A DNA stretch of 64,000 bases from Acorus gramineus (GCA_030737835.1 CM060850.1:26633385-26697384); one strand, 5' to 3'. Shown: positions 32,435 to 44,634, counted from the first letter of the stretch. A program made the numbers and translations. Notes: generated by a model not told the origin, from the letters alone.

Positions 32435-35400
32435 ATGGCTACCTCTCTTCGCCTCGTAATCCTCGCTCTCTCCGCCCTTTCTCTTCTCCTCGGCCAATCC
32501 TCAGCCGTCCGATCAAGGCGTCATAATCCATGGGGATCGTCGATCAGGCTGCCGGAGGTGGTGTTGCAAGACGACGACGAGGAGGACCAGGTCGGGACCA
32601 GGTGGGCCGTCCTCGTCGCCGGCTCTAATGGCTATGGCAACTACCGTCACCAGGTAAGTCTTTTCTCTTCTGGGTATTTTGGGAATAGTTCGAAAGTTAG
32701 CCACATAAATGTTATGAGTGTTAGGCAGTCGTTTACGTATCATGTTTTCATTTTTTTATGTTTTTTATTTAATGAATCACGCAATACATCAAAAATTAAT
32801 ATATAAATATTTTTTTTATAAAATTTCATATATATTTTTATTATTTTTAAAAAATAAAACCACGTGTAGATTATCATTAAGACCATCCCTAGAGATAGCT
32901 ATGCAGTTTTTTTTTTTTATAATCCTGAATTCATTCAAAACTAATTTTTTTGTATTTTTATTTTATTTTTTATAAATGATACTTATCAATCCGTTCGGAG
33001 ATACACATTTCATATTTTGTAAAATTAAATAATACGAGATATATGATTTAGAAAACAAAACACTAATGACTACTTTTTTTAAAAATACTATGAATCGGAA
33101 TGAGTGTCACATTTTTCTATGTCCCTAACATTATTTTGGTGTGACAGGCGGATGTGTGTCACGCGTATCAGATACTGAGGAGGGGAGGGTTGAAGGAGGA
33201 AAACATAGTGGTTTTCATGTACGATGACATAGCGAACAGCACGGAAAACCCTAGGCCTGGGGTTATCATTAATAGCCCACATGGACATGATGTCTATGCT
33301 GGAGTTCCTAAGGTATGGATGAATATTATTGATCACTGTTACATTGATTTTTACATCTATATATGCTTATGTTTGGCATCCAAACAGGATTACACGGGAG
33401 ATGAGGTGAACACGAAGAACTTGTATGCTGTTATACTGGGTGAGAAGGATGCTGTTGAGGGAGGGAGTGGGAAGGTTATTGATAGCAAGCCCAATGACAG
33501 GATCTTTATCTATTATTCCGACCACGGAGGCCCCGGCGTGCTCGGTTAGTACTGATTACGTCTTGAGTCACTATGACTAAGTTTGGAACCAATTGTGAAA
33601 CAGATTTTTCTTCAGCAAAAACTTTAGTTTTGGTTTCATTTATTGGTTTTTATTTGTTAGAAGTCAACATGGATTTTTATGGAAAAACATTTGTTCTGGA
33701 TTATTTTTCTTTTGAAGGAATCAAAGTTAGCTAACATGTGTTTCTAAACACCCAAAGTGATTGTGTTTTAAAAAAAAATAAACAAAAATAAATGCATATA
33801 TAAATAAATCAGCTTTTAGTTATAAATAGAGATCAAAGGAGTTTTTCATGAATTCATAAATCTAATTTGCAAAATTGGACTCTTTTACCAAAGGAAAAGC
33901 CATGGAAAAATTGTTTTTGAAAATTGGTTCCAAACATGTACAGCCTATTGTTTATCAATTTTTGTAGTTCATGCCATCTTAGTATATAATTTAATCCATT
34001 GTCTTCCTTGTGTTGGTTTTAGGGATGCCCAACATGCCTTACCTCGTCGCATCGGAGTTCATCCACGTTCTGAAGAAGAAACATGCTTCAAAGAGCTACA
34101 AAGAGATGGTGAGAAATTGGTTGCCTTTCTAATTTTCTCTCTTCTAGGACTGGAGAGGGCTGACATTTGTTGAATCTTACAGGTTATCTATGTCGAGGCT
34201 TGCGAGAGTGGGAGCATCTTCGAGGGGCTTTTGCCTCCTGACCTCAACATATATGTAATGACCGCGTCTAATGCTGAAGAGAACAGCTGGGGAACATACT
34301 GTCCTGGGATGGACCCCCCTGCCCCGCATGGTTATGACACTTGCTTAGGCGATTTGTACAGCGTTGCATGGATGGAGGACAGGCTAGTGATTGATCCGCG
34401 CATCTCTCTTGAATTTCAATTCAAACACTTGGAACATCAAGTTTTATTACTAATGATAAATCAATTGTCAAACTGATTCTGCTTATTCCGTGTAATATTA
34501 GTTTTTAGATAATAGGTTCCAAACATGTTTTCTATTTAAACTATTAACTTTTGGTTTTTATGTATCAGTAAAAGTCAAGAAAATAATGTTTTATGAAAAA
34601 GCTGGTCTCAATGTAGCTTTTAAAAATATGCTCGTTAAAAACAATGTTTATGAAAAAAAACTGTTTTTGGAAAGTGTTACCTGATGGGGAGGTATGGCTT
34701 TGGCATGGTGAATCATGAATTTCCCAATGATTGTTGTAGTTTGGAAGCAATCTGATAATCTTGCAAAGATAAACTATTCAATTCACTCAATAATCATGAG
34801 CATTCTCTCTCTTTTGCAGTGAGTCCCACAACTTGAAGAAAGAGACAATAGGCCTTCAGTTTGAGAAGGTACTATAAAGTCCTTTGATCATTAAATCCAT
34901 TGGACACCAATATCTACTCGAATAATCTACCATGTTTTGCAATGTGGCTCTCTTGCTTGACTCGAATCTAAGACAGATAAATATGTTGTTTTTCTGAATG
35001 TAGGTTAAGAATAGGACGTCCGCCGTCAATTACAGCACAGGTTCTCATGTGATGGAATATGGAACCAAGAACATCAAGGTCGAGATGCTGTATCTGTATC
35101 AGGGGTTTGACCCGGCAAACGCGAATGCCACAGAGAATGCGTTGCCCCGTTACACTCATATGGAGGCTGTTAATCAGAGAGATGCAGACCTACTCCATTT
35201 GTGGCACAGGGTGAGTGCCAACTTTGATCTGTATTTTGAATAATTTATCACATTTTTTTGTAATTTAAAGTTAATCCTGATTATCATCACCGCCATATCT
35301 AACATAGAAGTTTTAGCATGTATTTCTTATACTGATGACATAATGTATTTAGAAAATAGTTTAATTACATTCAAAACATAACACTTGTAAAATATGTGAC

Positions 35401-35941
35401 TGTGACAAGTAGTTGAGTTCGTCCTAATGTAGTGCATGATTTGAGTCTTTGCAGTATAAAAAGTTGGACGATCGATCAGAAGCGAAGGAGGCTGTTCTTA
35501 GGGAAATCACAGAGACAATGGTGCATAGAGTGCATCTCGACAACAGCGTTGAATTCATTGGAAAGCTCCTTTTTGGATCAGAGGCTGGAAATTCTGTTCT
35601 TAACGCTGTGAGGCCCTTGGGTCAGGCTTTGGTGGACGACTGGGATTGCTTCAAAAAGATGGTAACAACATTTTTGAAACAGAGGAAACTTGCATTACTT
35701 CAAATTGGTCTATGTGAATGTTTTTATAGTTTCTGAAGTTGAAATTTGGGAACTACAGGTTCGCGTTTTCGAGTCTCAATGTGGATCGCTCACTCAATAT
35801 GGTATGAAACACATGCGCGTGTTCGCAAACATCTGCAACAGAGGAGTCTCAGTGAATGAGATGGAGAAGACCTGCAAGTCTGTCTGTAGCAACTACTTTC
35901 CGGGGCGATGGAGTCCGGTGAGCCGGGGTTACAGTGCTTGA
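32435..35941 (+). CDS. VPE: Vacuolar processing enzyme (legumain, asparaginyl endopeptidase), nine exons
   Basis: A cysteine protease of clan CD, family C13, that cleaves after Asn/Asp in vacuoles. It matures storage and vacuolar proteins and has caspase-1-like activity in cell death. Exons are 32435-32653, 33148-33312, 33388-33544, 34023-34108, 34183-34382, 34820-34868, 35004-35210, 35455-35661 and 35759-35941. They sum to 1473 nt, giving 490 residues, the usual family length. A signal peptide covers about residues 1-24. The fold starts at [20 protein letters not shown]. The catalytic His is H174 in [10 protein letters not shown] and the nucleophile is C216 in [20 protein letters not shown] forms the substrate-binding region. 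The C-terminal prodomain runs to the end with its cysteines ([21 protein letters not shown]). The fifth intron starts with GC; a GT donor nearby would put a stop at the join. The vegetative versus seed subclade cannot be told by eye. Confidence 0.96.
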
Positions 35942-36839
35942 TCTCTCATACTGCCATGATGTGTGGCATACAGAGAAAACATGAAACTCGTTAGGATTTC
36001 TCTTTAGAAGACCTTGGTTTATGTAAATAATAACTACCTCTTCTGCTGTGACAGAGAGATGCGTCCATTGTGTTCTTTAATGCCGAGTTTGCAATCTTTA
36101 TGACCATGGTTTGTGCTATCCTCGCATGATTCTCATTTTTCTTGAACAAAAGGTGATCCAATTCTTAGGCCCTTCACCACCAATGATGGTTGCATGTTAT
36201 CAGTCATAAAAAATCATCTTAGCTCATTTTTTAAAATCATATCTCAATGTGTATCAGTTGAGAGAAAAAAAATTAAGAAACATGGATTTCAATTACTGAT
36301 TGACAGTGAATAGATTCATTCTCTCTTCTGTAGATGTAGGAAAATCTCCTTAACCACATAAATCTCTTGTTTCTATTCATTATTTTGCTTAGATTTATTG
36401 TTGTTATGCAAGTCTAATCTAAGATACGTACAACATAATTCCTCTTCACCCAAGGGTCCCACGTTAGGAAAATAATCTTCTTCTTGTTTTGAATTGCAAC
36501 TTGAGAGGTAATAACATCAAGTAATTCATAATGCCTCTTTTGAAAAACATTGAAAAGAACAAAGAAAAGAAAAAAAAATAAAAAAAGAGTAGTGCATGGC
36601 AATGCTTGGTGGAATCTCAATCTTCTTGCAGCTGCTTTTTTTCTTTATCTTTTTTGTTTTTTGAACTTTGTGAAGGGATAAAACATTAGCCAGACAAACC
36701 ACCCTTTCATTTGTCACTGATGGCTTTCCCTTTTTTTTGTGCTGATTAAACAATCAAAGGTGCCAAAAATGTTTCCATAGAGGATATTCAACAAAGAGCC
36801 CCCTCTGTTCCCATGGGATCCCATCATCCACAACTTTGT
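35942..36839. other. Convergent spacer between VPE and PDLP
   Basis: Holds the VPE 3' untranslated region (GTTTATGTAAATAATAA near 36016) and, at the right, the PDLP 3' UTR. No further gene is seen. Confidence 0.5.
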
Positions 36840-39619
36840 CTAGTAACCTGTTTTCAATTAAAAAAAGAAGGGGTTGAAGTATCCATTCTGATCTGAAAGA
36901 AGATATTATTAAGAAAAAATAAAGGATTAAAGGATGTCTTGGTGGAAGTCTCACTCATTGCTTTTCTGATGAAGGAGAGGAAGACGACCACCACCGCAAC
37001 TCCGGCCAATGCGCCTACGATGATCGCCACTGTTCGACCAATGTCATCGTCATCCTTAGCACCTGGATTCAATTTTTTGAGTGGTGTATTATGACCATTG
37101 AAACCTTTTTTTGTTTCTGTAATACACCTGATTTAGAGATTCTCAGTGCCATACAGAACTTAAATAAATGAGGACTTGATGCATGTATTGAGTGGGACTG
37201 AAACAAAGGTTTATCAATGCAGTTTTAGACAGAAACAAAATCAAGGGCAGCTTTTTTTTTTTTATGATCTGTGCAATTAAGCTTCTAGTACTGAAGTGGA
37301 AATTGTATTATAAGTTCATAAAACAACATTTGACTTACAGGAAAAATAAGGAAAACTAAAGTGGATATTAAATTTAGTTATTATTACTACCTTGGTGTAT
37401 GATTGCATCTGAAGACTTGCACAAATTTAGAAGTTCATGTTAGTATGTAGGATTCGTGTTGTCCACGTGAAGATGTATGTAGATGATGTGTATAAATAGT
37501 TAATCTATCAAATTGATAAAGTCATGGAGGCAATCAAAGTGTTGAATGGTCAAAAGTTGCATATGCAAATTCTTACTCGTCTAATAAAGCCACTCTAACT
37601 TTCAAAAAAAAAATAAAAAATAAAGCCACTCTAGTAAGTAACATGAGACTCACTTGTGAGACAAAACATTAAAAATTATCACAATCTCACGTACTAACTA
37701 TGTGATTATCACAAATTTATCTCCTATTAAATATGATTCAAAATTAAAAAAAAATCTGGTTGAATCATTTAGGTCATGGGGGCTCAAGTTATTTTCAATT
37801 AATAAAACAGGAAGCTAGAATGTTGACTCAAGCAAACAGATACAACTTTACTCATTAAAACTCACACTTAAAATAATACACTAGTGAACTCTATTACTTA
37901 AACTAACATTTATTTCATTTCACGTATCAAACTTTAGTTAAATTGACAAACACATTTCATATCTATAAAAGAGATCAAATGATCATCTCTCATGGAGCAT
38001 CATTTATTTAAATTAAAAAAAAAACATTCATTTCATTCTTCAAAGAATCTATCAATCTATTCCATCAACTGTTCCTAAGTTGTATATCGTCAAAAAAAAA
38101 AAAAAAAAAATTCCTAAGTTGTAATCATGTCATCCACCACTACCACAAAAGAGCACTCACCCATTATTCCAACAGTGCTCTCACCAATCCTTGCAAAAAA
38201 GAATCAGATCCCCAGGATACAAAACCGACATAATTTAATTTTGTTCCAAGTTTCCAACACGCAAACATGCTCAAGCAAAATCAACTAGCCCTGCTGTCAT
38301 AACATGATATTTATTTTCATACTCTTTAAAAATATGATATTTATTTTTATATATGAACCTTTTATTTAGTTTCGTATTTATTTAAAAGTTTAAAATTTTT
38401 ACATATTTGTTACTAATTAAAAAATCTTTATGCGGGTACTAAAAAAAATTTTACACTAAAATGATTTAGTGAATATACAAAAAAAAAAAAAAAAAACAAG
38501 AACTCAAAAAAGCATTCCACACTATTTGGGACAGCAAAAGTGACTACAACTACTATCTCTAACATTTTGTAAGAGCATTGATACACTTAGTATATTTTAC
38601 AGTTTTGTCTTTAATTTAAAAGCAGTCCCCCAAGGCACTTATACACTGTAATAATAAAGTATACACTACGCTATCACAATGTAGACTGCACTATCTCAGT
38701 GTATAAAAAATAATTATTTTTTATTTTTTTCAAAACAATGCTAGTGTATCTTATGTATAATTTACTTTTTATAATAATATATATTTTAGTATATATTTTT
38801 TTCAAGAAAAAAAAAAAGTGAAGACTGAGGCGGACTGCAGAGAGGACTAGATGGTCATTTTTTTGCATATGAAAGCTCACCTTTAGCGGAGGAGGAGAGC
38901 GGGTAGTACCCGGCGGCCCAGTAACTGGCGTAACACTGGGCGAGAAAAACGTCCGCGGCGACGGTCCCCCCGCACGCGTTCTTCAGCTTCCCCACGGCCT
39001 CGGCGAGGCATTTCCCGCAGTCGTCCGCGCGTAAATCCCCCAAACACTGCGCGAACCCCTCCACTGACCCGGAACTGCTCACCCTGAACCCGACCCCGTT
39101 TTCAAGGTCCCCCAACACGTCGTCCCTCCTCCTGAAGAAGTCCCCGTCCGAGCTCAGGCTCTCGCTGCACTTCTTGTACACGAGGGTCGTGTCGAGCGTC
39201 CCAATGAAGGACGGGTCGGTCTCGTAGCGGAGGTAGCACCCGTCGAGTTGGATGGTCGCGCCGAGGGCGTCGGGGGAGCAGAGGAGGGCGAGTTGGGCTA
39301 TGGCGCTGCTGATGCAGTTGAAGCAGTCCGGGTTCGAGAGGTCGCCGCGGCATTGATAGAGGCCGAAGAGGGGGGAGGAGGAGGAGGAGGAGTTGGAGGA
39401 GAAGGTGTTGTAGGAGGATTGGGAGGCGGAGTTGGCCATGGAGGAGAGGAGGGAGTTTAGGTTGGTGTGGAAGGAGGAGGTGGGGTCTGAGGAGGTGGTG
39501 GAGGTGGAGGTGGAGCAGCCTTTGTAGATGAAGGTGCTGGCTTTGGAGACTTGGAGGTGGTGGATGAGGAGGAGGAGGAGGAGGAGGAGGTGTTGAGTGT
39601 GGTGGGAGGTTTTGAACAT
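36840..39619 (-). CDS. Plasmodesmata-located protein (two DUF26 domains plus one membrane span)
   Basis: A type I membrane protein of plasmodesmata that adjusts cell-to-cell movement, related to the PDLP6/7 group. Exons are 39619-38881, 37062-36955 and 36847-36840. They sum to 855 nt and encode 284 residues. A signal peptide is rich in Leu (HTQHLLLLLLLLIHHLQVSK). The first DUF26 domain shows CRGDLSNPDCFNC and the second CLGDLRADDCGKC, each with the C-x8-C-x2-C pattern. Exon 2 gives an acidic juxtamembrane stretch (KDDDDIGRT), a transmembrane helix (VAIIVGALAGVAVVVVFLSF) and the start of a short cytosolic tail, FIRKAMS. I chose the ATG at 39619 because it puts the signal peptide at the N terminus; an in-frame ATG lies farther upstream at 39703. 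The last exon contributes only Y and the stop. If that 8-nt exon is wrong, the tail differs. The first exon is GC-rich and the 1.8-kb intron is AT-rich. Confidence 0.88.
37584..37633 (+). mobile_element. Minute poly(A)-type insert with target-site duplication
   Basis: AATAAAGCCACTCTA occurs at 37584-37598 and at 37619-37633. Between them is a 20-bp insert, ACTTTC followed by an A-run with one T. It looks like a retroposon cut down to its last few bases. It lies inside the PDLP intron. Confidence 0.6.
38072..38123 (+). mobile_element. Minute poly(A)-type insert with target-site duplication
   Basis: TTCCTAAGTTGTA occurs at 38072-38084 and 38111-38123. The 26-bp insert between them is TATCGTC followed by about 19 A. 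It has the same layout as the insert 0.5 kb away in the same intron. Confidence 0.65.
38574..38830. mobile_element. GATACAC-family element, diverged copy
   Basis: Begins GAGCATTGATACACTTAGTA and contains CACTACGCTATCACAATG, like other members. The right end is unclear, and it reaches close to the end of the PDLP first exon at 38881. Confidence 0.45.
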
Positions 39620-39995
39620 CTTTTTTCTCTCTTGGGTTGGTGTTTTTTTTAGTTGTGTTTCTTTGCTTCTTTCATGTTTTGTGGGTGGTGTATAAGTTTC
39701 CAATGGTTACCCTAGCAACACGATGCTTGTATTGCTCTACCACAACCCCGTTTTCACGGTTTTGTTTTCTTTTCTTTGTTTTGGGCTTGGACCTCATGGG
39801 CAAGGGTATTGTCGCCCTTTGAAGGGTGTATTTTTAGTAACTCATGAATGATTTAGTTTGATCGACATGATTGTCTAGATATGTGAATTGTTTAATTTAA
39901 TTATAAATTTACATGAACTTAGTTTAATTCGGTACAATCATTGCAAATCAATTTAGTAAACAACAGTATATATATCATGTTAAGCATTCACATGC
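39620..39995. promoter_or_regulatory. Upstream region of PDLP
   Basis: On the minus strand this should hold the PDLP promoter and leader. CTTATAC near 39690-39697 is a weak TATA candidate, about 75 bp before the chosen ATG. An ATTGG (inverted CCAAT) lies a few bases farther upstream. Confidence 0.35.
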
Positions 39996-39996
39996 T

Positions 39997-40390
39997 AACC
40001 CTTTGTTTAGCCACAGTCACATGTATTGCATATATTTAATTAATAAACTTGATAGATTACTATTATAGTATAAAAAAATGATAAACTATTTTTTGAGTGG
40101 TTATGTTTGTAATTATTCTAGTTAGAAAACATAATAATGAAATTTTTGTTGTTTAATTAATCATGAATAAGTTGTGAATAAAAAATGATCAATAAAATGT
40201 GAATAATGATTTTATATATAAAAAGTGAAAAAATAATTTTATATGTGAGTTCCCTGATTTATAAAAGCTGATGACATGTTATTTGAAATGTAGGCTCTCA
40301 TATATTATTAATTAAAATAGATTGTGTGGAGTAACACAGTTTCAAGGGGACCTAGAATATCAATACTAGTTTATTCCACATATTTAAACA
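39997..40390. mobile_element. Diverged relative of the Tourist-like MITE at 15.07 kb
   Basis: Shares the order GGTTATGTTTGTAATTATTC, AGAAAACATAATAATGAA, TGTGAATAATGATTTTATA and GTTTATTCCACATAT with the element at 15065-15511. The ends (CCCTTTGTTTAG and a right end near TAAACATAG) are eroded, so the boundaries are approximate. Confidence 0.5.
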
Positions 40391-40397
40391 TAGCTAT

Positions 40398-40925
40398 GTC
40401 TGAAATTCATATAACCCCCTGATTTTTCCTGAAAACTATATAATTTCCTCAAAACATCTATTTAAATCCAAATAACCCACTGAATTAAATTTCTGTTAAT
40501 AGATGAGAAAAATTATACGAATATTATGTTTGTTAACCTGGCCTGACTGAAAATACAATATATAAAAAAAACCCCTACAATGTGTTTAACATGCAAAAAA
40601 TCATTTATAAATGATATTTTTATCCCTCCGAATATGATTTTATAACCTATTGAGAAGGGTAAAATCATCATTACATAGAAGTTTTCGCATCTTTAACAAA
40701 TAATAAAGGTTTTTTTGTATATTGTGTTTTCAGACAAGATTAACAAAATGAAATATTCTATAAACTATTCCTCGTATGTCAATAGATGTTCAATTCAGAA
40801 GATTATTTGAATTTATATGAGTGTTTTGAAATAGTTTTATGGATTTCAAGAAAAATCAAGGGGAAGGGGTTAACATGAATTTCAAACTTTTCACATGAGG
40901 TTATTTGGATTTATCCCTGAAACAA
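40398..40925. mobile_element. Mutator-like fold-back MITE family M, copy 1
   Basis: Matches the intact copy at 43534-44048 over most of its length. The left arm is AATTCATATAACCCCCTGAT, the centre has an imperfect palindrome around AAAATCATCATT, and the right arm ends with TTATTTGGATTTATCCC. The left arm appears to be missing its outermost bases. Non-coding. Confidence 0.6.
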
Positions 40926-41083
40926 AATCATACGAAATAGTGGACTGAAGGCAATAAATTCATAGTTCGACAAATATAAATGAGAGGGATCCAATCTCCC
41001 AATTTTTCTGCATTATTCGAAAAGATATGGAAGTACTCTGGGTGTTTCTTTATTTTTGTTGACTATAATAGTAGTAGCTAGGG

Positions 41084-41105
41084 TTGGGTTGGGTTGGGTT
41101 GGGGG
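41084..41105. repeat. Short (GGGTT)n tract
   Basis: About four GGGTT units followed by a G-run. This is not the plant telomere unit (TTTAGGG). No function is seen. Confidence 0.8.
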
Positions 41106-41109
41106 GGAG

Positions 41110-42920
41110 GAGATGGCTCTTCTTTTAGGGAGATGGAGTAGCCTTTGTGGGGAAAAAGTGGGAGGCCAATTAAATTAATGTTTGTGGAGGGCAACTTTGG
41201 CTCTAGCTACTTCTTCTTTTTGACAGGATTTAACTGTGATTCAGATTCTTCAACTTTTCTTTTTCCGTTTTTTTTTTTCTCTTTCTCAATCTTCACTGCG
41301 AAAGACTGATCTCTCATTTAGACCGAATTGTTATTCTTTAAACACCATGTATACATTACTCATGTGACTGCCAACCTAGGAGGATGCACAGCCATTTTTT
41401 TTTATTTTTGAGTTTTTTATGAGTATACTATCAAAATAATATGTTATTTATTTTTATACCACCACAAATAATATAGTTTTTTTTATACTATTATAATTTT
41501 TCTTAATAAAAAAATTATCCCTCTTTTATCTTTTTTAATCTAAATGAAACTTAACTATAGTTAGTTCTTAATTAGAAATGAAAATGACATAAATAACCTC
41601 AACATAATATTTGTCATAATGTAAATAATTATATATCATAATCTAATTAATTTTGTGTTCTTTTCAAATCAATTATGAGCCATTTAACTTTATCTCTTCT
41701 TTCTTTTTCTTCCAATCAAGATTTGATTTAAAAAAAAATTTAACTTTTCATTTTATAATATATACGATTAATTATTCTCAAAATAATTTTATTTCATTTG
41801 TACTATATATTTCTAAATACTATATCTTAGATAATAAATAGTTTGTATATTTAATTTTTATATTTGGATTTTAGATGAAATTTATCATTTTCATGTTAAA
41901 ATTAATATTATTATTTTTATAAATATTGTATTTGGTAAGTTAAAATGTACAAAATAAAAAAAGGGTAATTGGTCGTGTATCCAAGACTTTAATGATTTTA
42001 AAAGAAATTTGAATGAAAATTAACTAGTATGGTAAATATACATAATTTCTACCTATTCCAATGGCATAAAAATAAATAGGTTATTTAGAATGATATAAAA
42101 ATAATAGTAATTGCATCTAAACTCCTAGCTATCTGAAAAATATTCACTTTAGCCTCGAATGTCTGTTGCTCTCTTTGTTGATTGAGCAATGAAGCAATCA
42201 AAACAATGATTTGGCCTTAGATGCAGGAGAAAATTTATGAGCAACAAATCTTTACGAAAACTAGTAGTGTTTGATTTAAAATTACATTTGAAATCCTACT
42301 TTCAAAAAACATGCTTTCCTTAAAAAAAAAAATTACACTACAAATGTTAAACTTGGTTTTGAATTGTTTAGTTTCACGTTCGACTTAAAACAAATTTTGA
42401 AACACAGAATTTACCTACATATACAATCAAATGCTGCTTAAACCTAAAACGAATCTCAGTAACCAAAAAGTAAGCCCTAATATATGTAATGAAGCAAAAT
42501 AGTTAGTGCTCCAAATCGATCCTTTTGTTTAATATTTGTAATGAGCAATGATGCATTCAATCTAATCATTCCTCCAATCATTTTTAACATCTTAACCGAG
42601 TATATGTAAGTCATATATAGTCAATTAAAGAAAACACGAAAACTATTCAGTTTTTTTTTTTTACTGTATACTTCATTTTTTGGATAAGTCTGTGCTTTAT
42701 TATTATATTTATACATCTTCATAAAAAAATCAAAATGGATTAGAACAATAAAAAAGGACCGTAGAAAGCACTGTTTTTCCTAACACTGCGGATTCTTAAT
42801 TTCCGTGAGGCCGTGATCAAATCCCCTAAAAAAGGGCCCATCTTGTCTAGGTTGTGTCAAAGCATCAAACCCAATGTTTTTGTCTTGCATTAATGCTTAG
42901 ATGCATCATATTAAGAAAAA
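41110..42920. other. Intergenic AT-rich DNA
   Basis: Non-coding, with many A/T runs. I could not place a gene or a well-bounded element in it. Confidence 0.4.
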
Positions 42921-42926
42921 AAAATG

Positions 42927-43197
42927 ATACGTCGAGCCTCTACTGTGATTTCAATAGCAGTCCACACTATTTTTTTTTTAAATCATGTATTTTTTAATTA
43001 AAGTATATATTATTTTATAAAATAAAATATATATTGAGATATATTAGTATATTTTTTTATATTAAATAAATAATTTTTTTTATGTCATACGCTATGATAG
43101 AACCACATACATGTTGATAGCGCAGTATATACTAAGTTATCATAGTGTATATAGTTATAAAATATATCACAAATTAGACTGAGTGTATCAACGCTCT
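42927..43197. mobile_element. GATACAC-family element
   Basis: The right end reads GAGCGTTGATACACTCAGTC in reverse and the left part begins near GATACGTCGAGCC. It contains ATACGCTATGATAGAA, as in other members. Non-coding. Confidence 0.5.
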
Positions 43198-43524
43198 ATT
43201 AAGAATATGAAACAATATTGTTTGCGTGTAACATCTCCCTAGCTGTAAATATACTTATATACATATTCCAAGTAAATAGTAAAAGACAAAAACAATGCCC
43301 AAAAAAATAAAAATAAAACAAGATTAGTCATAGATGATGATGACAAATCTATTAATACATGAAGCAAGTCAAAAAAGCTGGTCTTCAAAAATAAAAGAGC
43401 GTTATGACTTACGACACATTCACATCTCCGCGAGTAGGTTAGATTTGTCTCTTTTAAACGAAACGTATAATTTTCACTCTCTCAAGTAAGTCTGCACAAT
43501 TCATTATCATTCGTTTGTACATAT

Positions 43525-44057
43525 TTTTCAAAAGGAAAAAATCCATGCAGCCCCATAAATCTGATTGAAATTTATATAATCCCCTAATTTTTTTTAAAAT
43601 TCATATAACCCCCTGAAAATATCTAGTAAATTCAAATAAACTCCTGAATAAAATTTTCGTTGATAGTTCATTTGGTTAACCTTGACTAAATACATAATAT
43701 ACTAAAAAATTCTTATAATATGTTAAAAATGCAAAAAATATATGAAAATGACGATTTTATCCTTTTTGGATATATTATAAAACCCTATTCGGAAGGGTAA
43801 AATCGTCATTTACAAAGAATTTTTCGCATTTTTTAACACATTGTAGAGCTTTTTTGGTATATTATGTTTTCTATCAAGGTTAACCAAACAGAATATTCAC
43901 AAAATATTCATCTTCTATAAACCTAAATTTTATGCAGGGGGTTATTTAGATTTATTAGATGTTTTCAGGGGGTTATATGGATTTTAAGAAAAATCAGAGG
44001 GTTATATGGATTTCAGTCAGTTTATCAGGGGTTATATGGATTTTTCCCTTTTCAAAA
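43525..44057. mobile_element. Mutator-like fold-back MITE family M, copy 2, intact with 9-bp duplication
   Basis: The element at 43534-44048 (515 bp) is flanked by TTTTCAAAA at 43525-43533 and 44049-44057. Nine base pairs is the Mutator duplication length. The arms are long inverted repeats of more than 200 bp: the left arm starts GGAAAAAATCCATGCAGCCC and the right arm, in reverse, starts GGGAAAAATCCATATAACCC. The middle contains GACGATTTTA opposite its own complement, so the whole element can fold into one hairpin. Related sequences are at 40398-40925 and 45067-45243. Confidence 0.8.
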
Positions 44058-44348
44058 AAGTGATGTTACACATAATATTTTATTTTTTTTTAGTTTCAAC
44101 TCTAATCTTATATGCGTCAATAAATCATTGAAGTATATATAAATTAACAAGATATATACTTGAATAGAATTTTTTTATATTTTTAATAAATGCATCAATG
44201 TAATTTATTAAAGCATATGTTTTATTTTTATTTTATAAAAACATGTATCACATTAGATAAGGTATACTACTTATAAAAAATTCAAAATTACGTGTAGATA
44301 GAAATTGAAACTGAAAAAATATTACACATAACATTATCATTTTCAAAA
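44058..44348. mobile_element. Second MITE sharing the same 9-bp target site
   Basis: The element at about 44058-44339 follows directly on the TTTTCAAAA that ends the previous element. It is closed by a third TTTTCAAAA at 44340-44348. Its ends are imperfect inverted repeats, GATGTTACACATAATATTTT against AATGTTATGTGTAATATTTT. The sequence is unrelated to the neighbouring family M element. Non-coding. Confidence 0.65.
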
Positions 44349-44634
44349 TAAAAACACATGAAAAACATGGGAGGGCTAAATAGAATAAATAGATAAGTAA
44401 TTGTGCAATAAAACAAAGGGTTTTACTTTCTTTAATACCCGTTCGTATGTCATACCCTCTATTTTATAGATTTTTATTTTTTATTTTTACTTTTCATTAA
44501 CCAATCAATCACCTATTGGATAATGTTACATGTAGTCTATTTTTCTAGCCCTAAATCTAGTTTATAAGTGTTTTAAAATTATTAAATATGATATACATTA
44601 TCTCAATGGGGTATATATTTTTATAAAAAAAAGA

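Noticed and set aside
41084-41105. Interstitial telomere repeat
   Set aside because: The unit is GGGTT, not TTTAGGG, and there are only about four units.
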